Counted from the first letter of the stretch, positions 23,539 through 32,828 are shown. The stretch is DNA of 64,000 bases from Streptomyces sp. NBC_01716 (GCF_036248275.1 NZ_CP109181.1:2914001-2978000), one strand, 5' to 3'. The notes: generated from the letters alone by a model not told the origin. A program made the numbers and translations.

Positions 23539-24454
23539 AGCGGATCCTCGGGTCGAGTACGGCGTAGAGAAGGTCGACCAGCAGGTTCGCGAGCAGGAAG
23601 ATGATGACGAGGATCGTCACGAAGCCGACGACGGTCTGGGTGTTCTGGCGCAGGATGCCCTGGTAGAGCTGGAAGCCGACGCCGTGGATGTTGAAGATCC
23701 GCTCGGTGACGATCGCGCCGCCCATCAGCGCTCCGATGTCGGTGCCGATGAAGGTCACGACCGGGATCAGTGAGTTGCGCAGCAGATGCCGGGTGATCAC
23801 GCGATGTCTCGGCAGCCCCTTGGCGACGGCGGTACGGACGTAGTCGGAGCGGGTGTTCTCGGCGATGGAGGTCCGGGTCAGGCGGGTGACGTACGCCAGT
23901 GACACGGAGGCCAGTACGAGGCCGGGCACGATCAGTTCGTCGAGCGGTGCCGCCGAGGAGACCGACGGGGAGATGAGGTCCCACTTCACGCCGAAGAGCA
24001 GCTGCACGATCAGACCGGTCACGAAGGTCGGTACGGAGATGACGACCAGGGTGAGCAGCAGGACACCGCTGTCGGCGGGCCGGCCGCGCCGCAGTCCGGT
24101 GAGCACGCCGAGCGTGATGCCGATGATGATCTCGAAGACGATCGCGACGATCGTCAGCCTGATGGTGACCGGGAAGGCGGTGCCCATCAGCTCGGTGACC
24201 TCCTGGCCGTTGAAGGCCGTTCCGAAGTCGCCGGTGAAGACGTTGCCCATGTAGATCGCGTACTGCTGCCACACCGGCTTGTCGAGGCCGAACTCGTGCC
24301 GCAGCTGGGCGGCGGTCGCCGGGTCGCACTGCCGCTCGCCGCAGAGACCCGCGATGGGGTCGCCCATCACGTTGACCATGAGGAAGATCAGCAGCGTGGC
24401 GCCGATGAAGACGGGGATCATCTGGAGCAGACGCCGGATCACATAACGTCCCAT
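23531..24454 (-). CDS. Oligopeptide ABC transporter permease, DppB type (operon 1)
   Basis: 307 residues, six membrane helices, opening MGRYVIRRLLQMIPVFIGAT as is usual for DppB/OppB. The EAA-type loop reads AKGLPRHRVITRHLLRNSLI. The large periplasmic-type loop holds CGERQCDPATAAQLRHEFGL. It follows the binding-protein gene after a 100-base gap with a hairpin. Confidence 0.92.
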   Translation of the reverse strand: MGRYVIRRLLQMIPVFIGATLLIFLMVNVMGDPIAGLCGERQCDPATAAQLRHEFGLDKPVWQQYAIYMGNVFTGDFGTAFNGQEVTELMGTAFPVTIRLTIVAIVFEIIIGITLGVLTGLRRGRPADSGVLLLTLVVISVPTFVTGLIVQLLFGVKWDLISPSVSSAAPLDELIVPGLVLASVSLAYVTRLTRTSIAENTRSDYVRTAVAKGLPRHRVITRHLLRNSLIPVVTFIGTDIGALMGGAIVTERIFNIHGVGFQLYQGILRQNTQTVVGFVTILVIIFLLANLLVDLLYAVLDPRIRYA

Positions 24455-24506
24455 GAAGGGCTCCGGGGGTCGTGGTCCTAGGTCGTGGGCCGCGGGGGAA
24501 GGGCCC

Positions 24507-24539
24507 GGGCCCGGCGCGCGGAGAGAGTGCGCCGGGCCC
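24507..24539 (-). terminator. Hairpin between binding-protein and permease genes, operon 1
   Basis: GGGCCCGGCGC (24507-24517) and GCGCCGGGCCC (24529-24539), 11-base arms. It sits just after the lipoprotein gene inside the operon; such hairpins usually stabilise or partly end the abundant binding-protein message. Confidence 0.6.
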
Positions 24540-24554
24540 TGCGACCTCCAGGCG

Positions 24555-26189
24555 TCAGTTGACCTTGATCTCGTTGTAGACGGGGACGCTGAAGGGGTTC
24601 AGCTTGACGTTGCTCAGCCGCTCCGAGTAGCCGGCGCTGCCGTTCTGGTACCAGAGCGGGATGGCGGCCATGTTGTCCCGTACGACGCCCTCGGCCTGCT
24701 GGAACTTCTTGATCGCGGTCGGTTGGTCGCTCTCGGCGTTCGCCTCGTTGACGAGCTTGTCGAACTCGGCGTTCGTGAACTTGCCGTCGTTCGATGAGGC
24801 GTTGGTGAAGTAGAGCGGCTGGAGGAAGTTCTGGATCAGCGGGTAGTCCATCTGCCAGCCGGCCCGGAACGGACCCGGCATCTTCTGCTGGGTGATCTGG
24901 CTGCGGAAGTCGGCGAAGGTGCCGATGGGCCTGCCCACGCACGCGCGGTCGTTGCCGAGGGTGTTGTTGATGCTGTTGCAGACGGCGTCGATCCAGTCCT
25001 TGTGGGAGCCGGTGTCCGCGTTGTACGAGAGCTGGATCCGGCCCCCGGGGAGGCCACCGCCGTCGTTGATCATCTTCTTGGCGGCGGCGGGGTCGAAGTC
25101 GCAGGCCTTGCCGCAGAGGCCGGCCTGGAAGCCGCCCGACGTGCCGAGGACCGGGGATGTCCAGTCGGTGGCCGGGGTGCGGGTCTTCTGGAAGATCGTC
25201 TCGGTGATCTGCTTGCGGTTGATCGCCATCGACAGACCGGTGCGGACCTTCTGGGCGTCCGGGGTGTTCCAGGCCTCGTCGTAGAAGGGGAAGGCAAGGG
25301 TCTGGATGATGCCGGCGGGGGTGTTGATGTAGCGGGACCCCAGGTCGGCGGGCGCGTTCTTGAGCTGGGAGGCAGGGACGTCGTCGACGAGGTCCAGGTT
25401 GCCCGCCGTCAGGTCGGTGTAGGCGGTGTTGTTGTCGGTGTAGACCTTCAGGTCCACGCCGCCGTTCTGCGCCTTGTCCGGCCCCGGGTAGTTGTCCCAC
25501 TTGCGCAGGGACATCTGTGAGCCCTTGGTGTACGAGTCGATGGTGTACGGCCCGTTGCCGACGGGCTTGGCGAGCCAGCCCGCGTGGTCCTTGAAGAACG
25601 CGGTGGGCAGTGGCGCGAACGCGGCGTATCCGAGGGTGTCGGGCCAGGTGGAGAACTTCTGGGAGAGCTTGACGGTGAAGGTCTGGGGGCCGGTGACCTT
25701 GAGGCCGGAGAGCGTGGTGGCGGTGGGGCTGCCCGAGTCGGGGTGGACGGCCGTGTAGCCGTCGATCTGGCCGAAGAAGTAGGCGTTGCGCTGGTTGTTC
25801 CGCAGGTTCGCGCCGTAGTTCCAGGCGTCCACGAAGGACTTGGCCGTGACCTTCTCACCGTTGCTGAAGGTCCAGCCGTTCTTGACGGTGATCGTGAAGT
25901 TCGTCGAGTCCTTCGTGTCGATCTTCTGGGCGAGCATGTTCTCGGCCTTGGCGGTCTTCGGGTTGTACCGCTTCAGTCCCCGGAACACCATGTCGAGGAC
26001 CTTGCCGCCCTGGACCTCGTTCGTATTGGAGGGCTCCAGCGGGTTCTGCGGGTCGCCCCAGGACGAGCTGAGTACCCCGCTGCTCCCGCCACTCCCGCCG
26101 CTTCCGCCCCCGCCGCCGCCACAGGCCGTCGCGGTGAGGGCGACGGCGAGCGCACCTGCGGCCCACTTGGCGTGCGTGGCTCCGCGCAT
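24555..26189 (-). CDS. Oligopeptide-binding lipoprotein, SBP family 5 (operon 1)
   Basis: 544 residues. The lipoprotein signal MRGATHAKWAAGALAVALTA ends in the lipobox TATAC, with a Gly/Ser linker after the Cys. The mature part is a full DppA/OppA-type cluster C binding protein (EPSNTNEVQGGKVLDMVF, PVGNGPYTIDSY, RTGLSMAINRKQIT, ESDQPTAIKKFQQAE). The start is ATG 26189 with GGAGGAAC. It shares the N-terminal pattern MRGA-x2-AKW and the QNPL-x-P-x-N-x2-E motif with the operon 2 protein, so the two are paralogues. It is attached to the outer membrane face and delivers peptides to the permeases. Confidence 0.93.
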   Translation of the reverse strand: MRGATHAKWAAGALAVALTATACGGGGGGSGGSGGSSGVLSSSWGDPQNPLEPSNTNEVQGGKVLDMVFRGLKRYNPKTAKAENMLAQKIDTKDSTNFTITVKNGWTFSNGEKVTAKSFVDAWNYGANLRNNQRNAYFFGQIDGYTAVHPDSGSPTATTLSGLKVTGPQTFTVKLSQKFSTWPDTLGYAAFAPLPTAFFKDHAGWLAKPVGNGPYTIDSYTKGSQMSLRKWDNYPGPDKAQNGGVDLKVYTDNNTAYTDLTAGNLDLVDDVPASQLKNAPADLGSRYINTPAGIIQTLAFPFYDEAWNTPDAQKVRTGLSMAINRKQITETIFQKTRTPATDWTSPVLGTSGGFQAGLCGKACDFDPAAAKKMINDGGGLPGGRIQLSYNADTGSHKDWIDAVCNSINNTLGNDRACVGRPIGTFADFRSQITQQKMPGPFRAGWQMDYPLIQNFLQPLYFTNASSNDGKFTNAEFDKLVNEANAESDQPTAIKKFQQAEGVVRDNMAAIPLWYQNGSAGYSERLSNVKLNPFSVPVYNEIKVN

Positions 26190-26320
26190 GGGGTTCCTCC
26201 TGAGTCCTGACTGTCACTTAGGCCCAAATATCACTCTCTTTCAGCAATCGCGCATGTGGTGGGCACCCGTGCGGGGAGGGGTGGCCGGGCGGTCTCCGCC
26301 CCGTACCCGCGGACATGACG

Positions 26321-26350
26321 GAGGCCCGGACCGCGTACGGCCCGAGCCTC
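26321..26350 (-). terminator. Terminator between the two peptide ABC operons
   Basis: Imperfect hairpin GAGGC-CGG-CCG ... CGG-CCG-GCCTC (26321-26350) directly after the last gene of operon 2. It makes operon 1, whose first gene starts at 26189, a separate unit with its own promoter in the next 130 bases. Confidence 0.55.
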
Positions 26351-26372
26351 TCGTCGTTCACACGACCACACC

Positions 26373-27536
26373 TCACGCGGCGTGGACGACGTCCTTCTCC
26401 TCGGCGAAGTGGCACGCCGACTCGTGCGCCGCCGGCGTCGTCGAGGCGACGAAGCGCTCGGGGATCGCCAGCAGCGGGACCTCCTTGGCGCACCTGTCCT
26501 GCGCCTTCCAGCAGCGGGTACGGAACCGGCAGCCGGACGGCGGGTTCGCCGGGGACGGCACGTCGCCGGCGAGGATGATCCGCTCGCGGCCGGCACGGGC
26601 ATCCGGGTCGGGGACCGGGACCGCCGACAGCAGCGCCTGGGTGTAGGGGTGCGTCGGGTGGTCGTAGATCTGGGTGTCCGTACCGATCTCGGCGATCTTG
26701 CCGAGGTACATGACACCCACCCGGTCGGAGATGTGCCGGACGATCGACAGGTCGTGCGCGATGAAGATGTAGGACAGGTTGAACTCGTCCTGGAGCTTCT
26801 CCATCAGGTTGATGACCTGCGCCTGCACGGACACGTCCAGCGCCGAGACCGGCTCGTCGCAGATGATGACCTCGGGGTTGAGGGCGAGACCGCGGGCGAT
26901 GCCGATGCGCTGGCGCTGGCCGCCGGAGAACTGGTGCGGGTACCTGTTGATGTACTCCGGGTTCAGTCCCACGACGTCGAGCAGGTCCTGGACCTTGCCC
27001 CGCCGGTCACCCCTCGGCGCCACCTCGGGGTGGATGTCGAAGGGCTCACCGATGATGTCGCCGACGGTCATACGCGGGTTCAGCGAGGTGTACGGGTCCT
27101 GGAAGACCATCTGGATGTTCCGGCGGACCGCCTTGAGCGCCCGCCCGGACAGCCGGGTGATGTCCTGGCCCTTGTAGAAGACCTCGCCCGCGGTCGCCGT
27201 CTCCAGCGTCATCAGCAGCCGGGCCACCGTGGACTTGCCACAGCCCGACTCGCCGACGATACCCAGCGTCTCGCCCTGGTAGAGGTCGAAGGAGACCCCG
27301 TCCACGGCCTTGACCGCGCCGACCTGGCGCTTGAAGAGGATGCCCTGGGTCAGCGGGAAGTGCTTGACCAGGTTGCGGACCTGGAGGATCGGCTCCCCGC
27401 GCTCCGCGGGCGCCTCGATGGCGGCGACCGCCGCCGACTCGGTGGCGACGTCGATCTCCGCCACCTCAGTGACGTTGGGGGTGACGTCCTCGGCCGGTGC
27501 GGCCGGGTTCCCGTCCGTCTTCCTGGGCTCAGCCAT
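26373..27536 (-). CDS. Oligopeptide ABC transporter ATPase, DppF/OppF type (operon 2)
   Basis: 387 residues. It is the same architecture as the operon 1 copy (Walker A GESGCGKST, signature FSGGQRQRIGIA, Walker B VIICDEPVSALD, Cys cluster GCRFRTRCWKAQDRC) but has an extra N-terminal segment of about 45 acidic and Ala-rich residues (TPNVTEVAEIDVATESAAVA). Walker B has Cys instead of Ala before Asp. It is last in operon 2 and overlaps the previous gene by eight bases. Confidence 0.93.
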   Translation of the reverse strand: MAEPRKTDGNPAAPAEDVTPNVTEVAEIDVATESAAVAAIEAPAERGEPILQVRNLVKHFPLTQGILFKRQVGAVKAVDGVSFDLYQGETLGIVGESGCGKSTVARLLMTLETATAGEVFYKGQDITRLSGRALKAVRRNIQMVFQDPYTSLNPRMTVGDIIGEPFDIHPEVAPRGDRRGKVQDLLDVVGLNPEYINRYPHQFSGGQRQRIGIARGLALNPEVIICDEPVSALDVSVQAQVINLMEKLQDEFNLSYIFIAHDLSIVRHISDRVGVMYLGKIAEIGTDTQIYDHPTHPYTQALLSAVPVPDPDARAGRERIILAGDVPSPANPPSGCRFRTRCWKAQDRCAKEVPLLAIPERFVASTTPAAHESACHFAEEKDVVHAA

Positions 27537-28587
27537 GGATCGTCTCCTTCCAGAAGTGGCACGCGCTGCCGCGGCCGGGCAGCTCGGTACCGTCCTGCTC
27601 GGTCACCGGCTGGAGGACCGGGACATCCGTACGGCAGATGTCCTGCGCCTTCGGGCAGCGCGGGTTGAACGCGCAGCCGGCCGGGATCTTGAGCAGGTTG
27701 GGCGGCAGGCCCTTGATCGCGTAGAGCTCCTGCCCCTTCTGGTCGAGCCGGGGGATGGAGTCGAGCAGACCGCGTGTGTACGGGTGCGCAGGCCGCTTGT
27801 AGAGCTCGTGCACCGGCGCGGTCTCCACGATCCGGCCCGCGTACATGACGGCGATCTTGTCCGCGACGTCGGCGACGACGCCGAGGTCGTGGGTGATCAG
27901 GATCAGCCCCATGTTGAACTCACGCTGGAGGTCCGCGAGCAGGTCCATCACCTGGGCCTGCACGGTCACGTCGAGCGCGGTCGTCGGCTCGTCCGCGATG
28001 ATCAGGTCGGGCTCCAGTGCGAGCGCCATCGCGATCATGATGCGCTGGCGCATACCGCCGGAGAACTGGTGCGGGTAGTCGTTGACCCGCGCCTTCGCCG
28101 CCGGGATGTTGACCCGCTCCATCAGCTCGACGGCCTTGATCTTGGCCGCCTTGCGGGAGAGGCCCTCATGGACCCGGTACATCTCGCCGAGCTGGTAGCC
28201 CACCGACAGCACGGGGTTGAGCGAGGAGAGCGCGTCCTGGAAGATCATCGCGATCTTCCGGCCGCGGATCTTCCGCCGCTCCTCGTAGCTCATGGTGAGC
28301 ATGTCCTGCCCGCGGTACAGGATCTGGCCCTGCGGGATGGAGCCCGGCGGCATGTCGAGAATGCCCATGATCGCCTGCGCGGTCACGGACTTGCCGGAGC
28401 CGGACTCACCGAGCACGGCCAGGGTCTCGCCCGAGGCCACGCTGTAGTTCACCCCGTTGACGGCCTTGGCGACACCGTCGCGGGTGTGGAACTCCACGTG
28501 GAGGTCGCGTACTTCGAGCAGCGGGGTGGTGTCCGACTCGCCCGGTCGGGGCGTCGGGACACTTGAGGTTTCTTCGATGATGGTCAC
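27529..28587 (-). CDS. Oligopeptide ABC transporter ATPase, DppD/OppD type (operon 2)
   Basis: 352 residues; Walker [21 protein letters not shown], signature [14 protein letters not shown], Walker [14 protein letters not shown]-terminal [15 protein letters not shown]. There is a 20-residue N-terminal extension relative to the operon 1 copy. It lies 11 bases after the DppC-type gene and overlaps the DppF-type gene, the same layout as operon 1. Confidence 0.93.
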   Translation of the reverse strand: MTIIEETSSVPTPRPGESDTTPLLEVRDLHVEFHTRDGVAKAVNGVNYSVASGETLAVLGESGSGKSVTAQAIMGILDMPPGSIPQGQILYRGQDMLTMSYEERRKIRGRKIAMIFQDALSSLNPVLSVGYQLGEMYRVHEGLSRKAAKIKAVELMERVNIPAAKARVNDYPHQFSGGMRQRIMIAMALALEPDLIIADEPTTALDVTVQAQVMDLLADLQREFNMGLILITHDLGVVADVADKIAVMYAGRIVETAPVHELYKRPAHPYTRGLLDSIPRLDQKGQELYAIKGLPPNLLKIPAGCAFNPRCPKAQDICRTDVPVLQPVTEQDGTELPGRGSACHFWKETIHG

Positions 28588-28598
28588 GTACGCCCTCC

Positions 28599-29567
28599 TC
28601 AGCGCAGCTTCGGGTCGAGGGCGTCGCGGACGGCGTCACCCAGCATGATGAACGCGAAGACCGTGAGGCTCAGCATTCCGGCCGGGAAGAACAGGGCGTG
28701 CGGGTTGTCCCTGATGTCCTTGCTGCCCTGGGCGATGTCGATGCCCCAGGAAATGGTCGGATCGGCGAGGCCGAGACCCAGGAACGACAGGGTCGCCTCG
28801 GCCGAGATGTAGCCGCCCAGCGCGATCGTCGCGACGACGATGGTCGGTGCCATGGCGTTCGGCAGCACATGGCGGAAGAGGATCCGCCGGGTGCCCGCGC
28901 CGAGGGCGCGCGCCGCCGTCACGTAGTCCGCCTGCTTCGCGGTGATCACCGACGAGCGCATCACGCGGCAGATCGATGTCCAGCCCAGGAAGGCCAGGGC
29001 GAAGATCACGACGTAGACCTTGCGCTCGGTGAAGGCGTTCAGGACGACCATCGCGCCGAGCAGGAAGGGGATGCCGAAGAAGATGTCGGTGATACGGGAG
29101 ATGACCGAGTCGAGCCAGCCGCCGAAGTAGCCGGCCAGCATCCCGAGCAGTCCGCCGAGGAGCGTCACCGCGGCGGTGACACCGACACCGACCAGGATCG
29201 AGGCCCGCGTCCCGTAGACGACACGCGCGTAGATCGAACGGCCCTGGCCGTCGTAGCCGAACCAGTCGGGCTGGAAGAAGCTGCCCAGCTCCGGCTTGGT
29301 CAGGAAGTGGTTGGTGAGGTCGCCGTCGCGCGGGTCGGCGCTGGTGAACAGCCCCGGGAAGACGGCGACGACTATCAGGAAGACGAGCAGGATCGAGGAG
29401 ACCCAGAACATCGGGCGGTGCCGCAGGTCGTACCAGGCGTCGCCCCACAGGCTGCGCGGCTTGCCCTGCGACTTGTGGCCGTCGGCCGCGGTCTCGGGAG
29501 CTCCGGCGGCCGGCGGCGCGATGGCGTCGGTGGTCGCGTCCGTCTTGGTCTTGATCACGTCAGGCAT
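28599..29567 (-). CDS. Oligopeptide ABC transporter permease, DppC type (operon 2)
   Basis: 322 residues, cytoplasmic N-terminus then six membrane helices; the EAA loop is RALGAGTRRILFRHVLPNA. The external loop includes FQPDWFGYDGQGRS. The start overlaps the DppB-type stop by eight bases. Confidence 0.92.
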   Translation of the reverse strand: MPDVIKTKTDATTDAIAPPAAGAPETAADGHKSQGKPRSLWGDAWYDLRHRPMFWVSSILLVFLIVVAVFPGLFTSADPRDGDLTNHFLTKPELGSFFQPDWFGYDGQGRSIYARVVYGTRASILVGVGVTAAVTLLGGLLGMLAGYFGGWLDSVISRITDIFFGIPFLLGAMVVLNAFTERKVYVVIFALAFLGWTSICRVMRSSVITAKQADYVTAARALGAGTRRILFRHVLPNAMAPTIVVATIALGGYISAEATLSFLGLGLADPTISWGIDIAQGSKDIRDNPHALFFPAGMLSLTVFAFIMLGDAVRDALDPKLR

Positions 29568-30489
29568 ACCGGATCCTCGGGTCCAGGACCGCGTACAGCA
29601 GGTCGACGACCAGGTTGATCAGAAGAATGATGAGCACGAAGACCGTGACCACGCCGACGATCGTCGAGCCCTCACGGCCTTGGAGCGCCTTGAAGAGCAG
29701 GTTGCCGACGCCCTGGACGTTGAAGATGCCCTCGGTGATGACCGCGCCGCCGATGAAGCCACCGACGTCGGTGCCGAGGAAGGTGACGACCGGGATCAGC
29801 GAGTTGCGCAGCAGGTGGACGCCGACGATGCGGCGTCTGGGCAGTCCCTTGGCCATCGCCGTACGCATGTAGTCGGCCCGCAGGTTCTCCGCGAAGGTCG
29901 TGCGGGTCAGCCGCGCCACGTACGCCATCGACAGCATCGCCAGGACGAACCCTGGCAGGAACAGCTGGGCGTAGTCCGTGGAGTCCTGCACATTGGGCGC
30001 GACCCACCCCAGTTCGTCGGCGAGGACGAAGCGTGCCAGGTAACCGAGCACGAACACCGGGATCGAGATGACGACGAGCGTGAAGATCAGTACGCCGGTG
30101 TCGACGGCCTTGCCGGCCTTCAGGCCCGCCCAGGCGCCGAGACCGATACCGATGATGATCTCGATGACCAGCGCCACCATGGTGAGCCGGAGCGTCACCG
30201 GGAAGGCCTCGGACATCTCGTCGGCGACCTGGCGGCCACCGAACGTCTCGCCGAAGTCTCCCTGGAGGAGGCCCCACATGTAGTCGACGTACTGCTTCCA
30301 CAGGGGCTGATCGAGCCCGAAGTCAGCACGTAGCGCGGCGACCTGTGCGGGGTCCGCCGCCTTGTCACCCCACATCGCCCGGATCGGATCGCCCGGAAGG
30401 ATGTGGACCATAAGGAAAATAATCAGAGTGGTCCCGATGAATACCGGGATCATCTGGAGCAGTCGCCTGGCGACGTAGCGCCCCATCAT
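29560..30489 (-). CDS. Oligopeptide ABC transporter permease, DppB type (operon 2)
   Basis: 309 residues, six membrane helices, opening MMGRYVARRLLQMIPVFIG, with the EAA loop AKGLPRRRIVGVHLLRNSL. ATG 30489 and ATG 30486 are both possible starts. It is separated from the binding-protein gene by about 146 bases that hold a strong hairpin, as in operon 1. Confidence 0.92.
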   Translation of the reverse strand: MMGRYVARRLLQMIPVFIGTTLIIFLMVHILPGDPIRAMWGDKAADPAQVAALRADFGLDQPLWKQYVDYMWGLLQGDFGETFGGRQVADEMSEAFPVTLRLTMVALVIEIIIGIGLGAWAGLKAGKAVDTGVLIFTLVVISIPVFVLGYLARFVLADELGWVAPNVQDSTDYAQLFLPGFVLAMLSMAYVARLTRTTFAENLRADYMRTAMAKGLPRRRIVGVHLLRNSLIPVVTFLGTDVGGFIGGAVITEGIFNVQGVGNLLFKALQGREGSTIVGVVTVFVLIILLINLVVDLLYAVLDPRIRYA

Positions 30490-30582
30490 GCCTCCATGCC
30501 GTGAGGGGTCGGCGATGGCCTACGTAGTTTTCTCCGCCACGGGGTATGGGGTGGAGTCTCCCGGGGCCTCTGCCTGGCCGGA

Positions 30583-30619
30583 CCGGTGCCGCCGCCCCGC
30601 GAGGGGACGGCGGCACCGG
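30583..30619 (-). terminator. Strong hairpin between binding-protein and permease genes, operon 2
   Basis: CCGGTGCCGCCGCCCC (30583-30598), loop GCGA, and its complement with one bulged A (30603-30619), 17 bases after the lipoprotein stop. It matches the position of the operon 1 hairpin. Confidence 0.7.
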
Positions 30620-30635
30620 TTGACGGTCCCGGTAT

Positions 30636-32279
30636 TTAGCTCTTGGCCTTCACCTGGACACCGGTGAAGATCGGGTCGCCGTCCTGGCCGTAGACGATCT
30701 TGCCGAAGACGTTCCTGGACTGGCCCGAGTTGTTCTTGTAGAACCACAGCGGGATGCTGGGCATGTCGGCCTTCAGGAGCTGCTCGGCCTCCTGGTACAG
30801 CTTCACCGTCTCGTCGAGCGTCGGCGCCTTGTCCGCCTTGGCGGACAGCTCGTCGAACTCCTTGTTGGAGTAGCCCGAGGTGTTACCGGCGGCGGTGGTG
30901 CCGTAGAGGTCGCGCATGAAGTTCGAGTTGACCGGGTAGTCGAGCACCCAGCCACTGCGGTACATGGACTTGACCTGCTTGTTGTCACGCGCGTTCAGGT
31001 CGGCCTGGAAGTCCGGCTTCGAGTCGCCGGTGCACTCGACACCGACGCTCTTGCGGATGCTGTTGCAGACCGCGTCGACCCAGGGCTTGTGGTCCTGGTC
31101 GGCGTTGAACTGGATCGAGATCTTGTTGCCGGGGACGCCGCCACCCTCCTTGATGAGGGCCTTGGCCGCGGCCGGGTCGAACTTCGTGATGTCACCGAGG
31201 GCGCCGGCCTTGTAGCCGAGCACACCGCGGGCGACGTACGAGTCGGCCGGGGTACGGGTGCCGTGGAGCACGGTCTTGGTGATCGTGTCACGGTCGATCG
31301 CCATGGACAGACCCTGGACGACCTTGGGGTCGATGTCCTTGAACTGGTCCGTGTAGAACGCCGGGTTGATCGCCTGGATCGCCGAGTACTCCTGGTCGAT
31401 CGCGCGGTCGCCGAGGTCGTCCTTGTAGCTCGTGAGAGCCGTGGTCGGGACCTGCTCGATCCAGTCGAGGTTGTCCGACCGCAGGTCCGAGTAGGCGGAG
31501 TCGGCGGTGGTGTAGTTCTTGAAGTCGATGCCACCGTTCTTGGCCGCGTTCGGCCCGGTGTAGTCCTCGAACTTACGGACCTTGATCAGCTTCTTGTGGT
31601 CCCAGGAGACGAACTTGTAGGGGCCGTTGCCGACCGGCTTCTCACCGGCGGCCTTCGGGTCCTTGAAGAAGGACTCGGGGAGCGGCGCCCACACGTCGTA
31701 ACCCAGCTTGTACGCGAAGTACGAGACCGAGCTGGTCAGCGTGATCGTGAAGCTGTTCTCGTCGACCACCTTCAGACCGGACATCTTGTCGGCCTTGGGG
31801 TCACCCTTCTCGGGGTGGACGTCCGCGTAGCCCTTGATGTCCTGGAACCAGCTGGAGTTGGTCTGGTTGTTCTTGACGTTGGCCGACCAGTTCCACGAGT
31901 TCACGTAGGACTCGGCGGTGACCGGGGTGCCGTCGTGGAACTTCCAGCCGGGCTTGAGCTTGACGGTCCAGACGGACGAGTCGTCGTTCGGGGTGACCGA
32001 CTCGGCGTTCACGTACTGAAGCTTTCCGGTCCCGGGCTCGTAGTCGACCAGGCCGGAGAAGATGGCGCGCAGGACACGGCTGCCCTGGCTCTCCTTGGCG
32101 TTAGCCGGCTGCAGCGGGTTCTGCGGCTCGCCGAGCTGTGCGGTCAGAATGCCATTCGGGTCGGCCTTCCCCGCCTTCATGTCGTCGCCGCTGTCGCTGT
32201 CGCCGCCGCCACAGGCGGTCGCAGCCAGGGCGATGACTATCGCGCCCGCGACCCACTTGGCGCTCTTGGCACCGCGCAT
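30636..32279 (-). CDS. Oligopeptide-binding lipoprotein, SBP family 5 (operon 2; BldKB candidate)
   Basis: 547 residues. The signal MRGAKSAKWVAGAIVIALAA ends in lipobox AATAC followed by an acidic linker. Mature motifs: GEPQNPLQPANAKESQG, KPVGNGPYKFVSW, VVQGLSMAIDRDTIT, PTLDETVKLYQEAEQ. The start is ATG 32279 with GAGGAGGAACC; a longer frame to 32465 is rejected. In S. coelicolor the bldK oligopeptide permease, needed for aerial growth, maps to this neighbourhood (next to typA, followed by a second peptide ABC operon), so this is a candidate BldKB. The gene order binding protein-permease-permease differs from the bldKABCDE order I recall, so the identity is not certain. Confidence 0.92.
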   Translation of the reverse strand: MRGAKSAKWVAGAIVIALAATACGGGDSDSGDDMKAGKADPNGILTAQLGEPQNPLQPANAKESQGSRVLRAIFSGLVDYEPGTGKLQYVNAESVTPNDDSSVWTVKLKPGWKFHDGTPVTAESYVNSWNWSANVKNNQTNSSWFQDIKGYADVHPEKGDPKADKMSGLKVVDENSFTITLTSSVSYFAYKLGYDVWAPLPESFFKDPKAAGEKPVGNGPYKFVSWDHKKLIKVRKFEDYTGPNAAKNGGIDFKNYTTADSAYSDLRSDNLDWIEQVPTTALTSYKDDLGDRAIDQEYSAIQAINPAFYTDQFKDIDPKVVQGLSMAIDRDTITKTVLHGTRTPADSYVARGVLGYKAGALGDITKFDPAAAKALIKEGGGVPGNKISIQFNADQDHKPWVDAVCNSIRKSVGVECTGDSKPDFQADLNARDNKQVKSMYRSGWVLDYPVNSNFMRDLYGTTAAGNTSGYSNKEFDELSAKADKAPTLDETVKLYQEAEQLLKADMPSIPLWFYKNNSGQSRNVFGKIVYGQDGDPIFTGVQVKAKS

Positions 32280-32825
32280 GGGTTCCTCCTCATGAGTCCA
32301 CTTGTCACAACAAGATGGGCACCGATCGTTACGCCGACACCCCTGACGGCGGCCGATCAGTGCTCCGAGTGTGTGCTCGTGAGTCGGCGCTCCCCACAGC
32401 GCATGACCCATTGACCCGAGCTCAATGGAGCCAACTATTAAGTACACCCGACCTGTAAACCACACTTACCGCGTCTCGTTTTGACAACATCGACCCATCA
32501 CCTACGCCCGAAATCCGGACAAAGTAAGCACAGACAGACACCCGCGAAACGGACTGTTAACGCAGCTTCCGGTGAGCGATACCCGGTATCCGGACGTTTC
32601 GCCACGGAAAACGAGTTGACAGAAGCTCCCGGCTCGGGCAAATCACCCTACTGTCCGGCCGCCGGCGAGGGGGCAGAACTCCGGCCCGGCACCTCGCGGG
32701 GCCGGGCCGGGGAAACGTACACCTGCCGGACCGTCAGGTTCCGCGGTGGCGGATCGTCAGGGCCGGCGGTCGCGGACCGTCGGGTTCCGCAGTCGCGGAC
32801 CGTCGGGTTCCGTGGTCGTGGACCG
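32280..32825. other. Upstream region of peptide ABC operon 2
   Basis: 546 bases between the operon 2 start and the typA stop. It is markedly more AT-rich around 32420-32530 than the flanking genes, as expected for a promoter region reading leftward (TTTACA and TTAATAG lie near 32431-32456 on the minus strand, but no confident -35/-10 pair). No coding bias is seen. Its right end is the tandem array at 32728-32828. Confidence 0.55.
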
Positions 32826-32828
32826 TCA
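32728..32828. repeat. 23-bp tandem array running into the typA stop codon
   Basis: Four complete 23-base units (32728-32750, 32751-32773, 32774-32796, 32797-32819), each starting GGACCGTC or GGATCGTC and containing GGTTCCGC or a variant, then a partial fifth (32820-32828) whose TCA is the typA stop on the minus strand. Units differ at several positions, so it is older than the other tandem duplications here. Confidence 0.88.
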
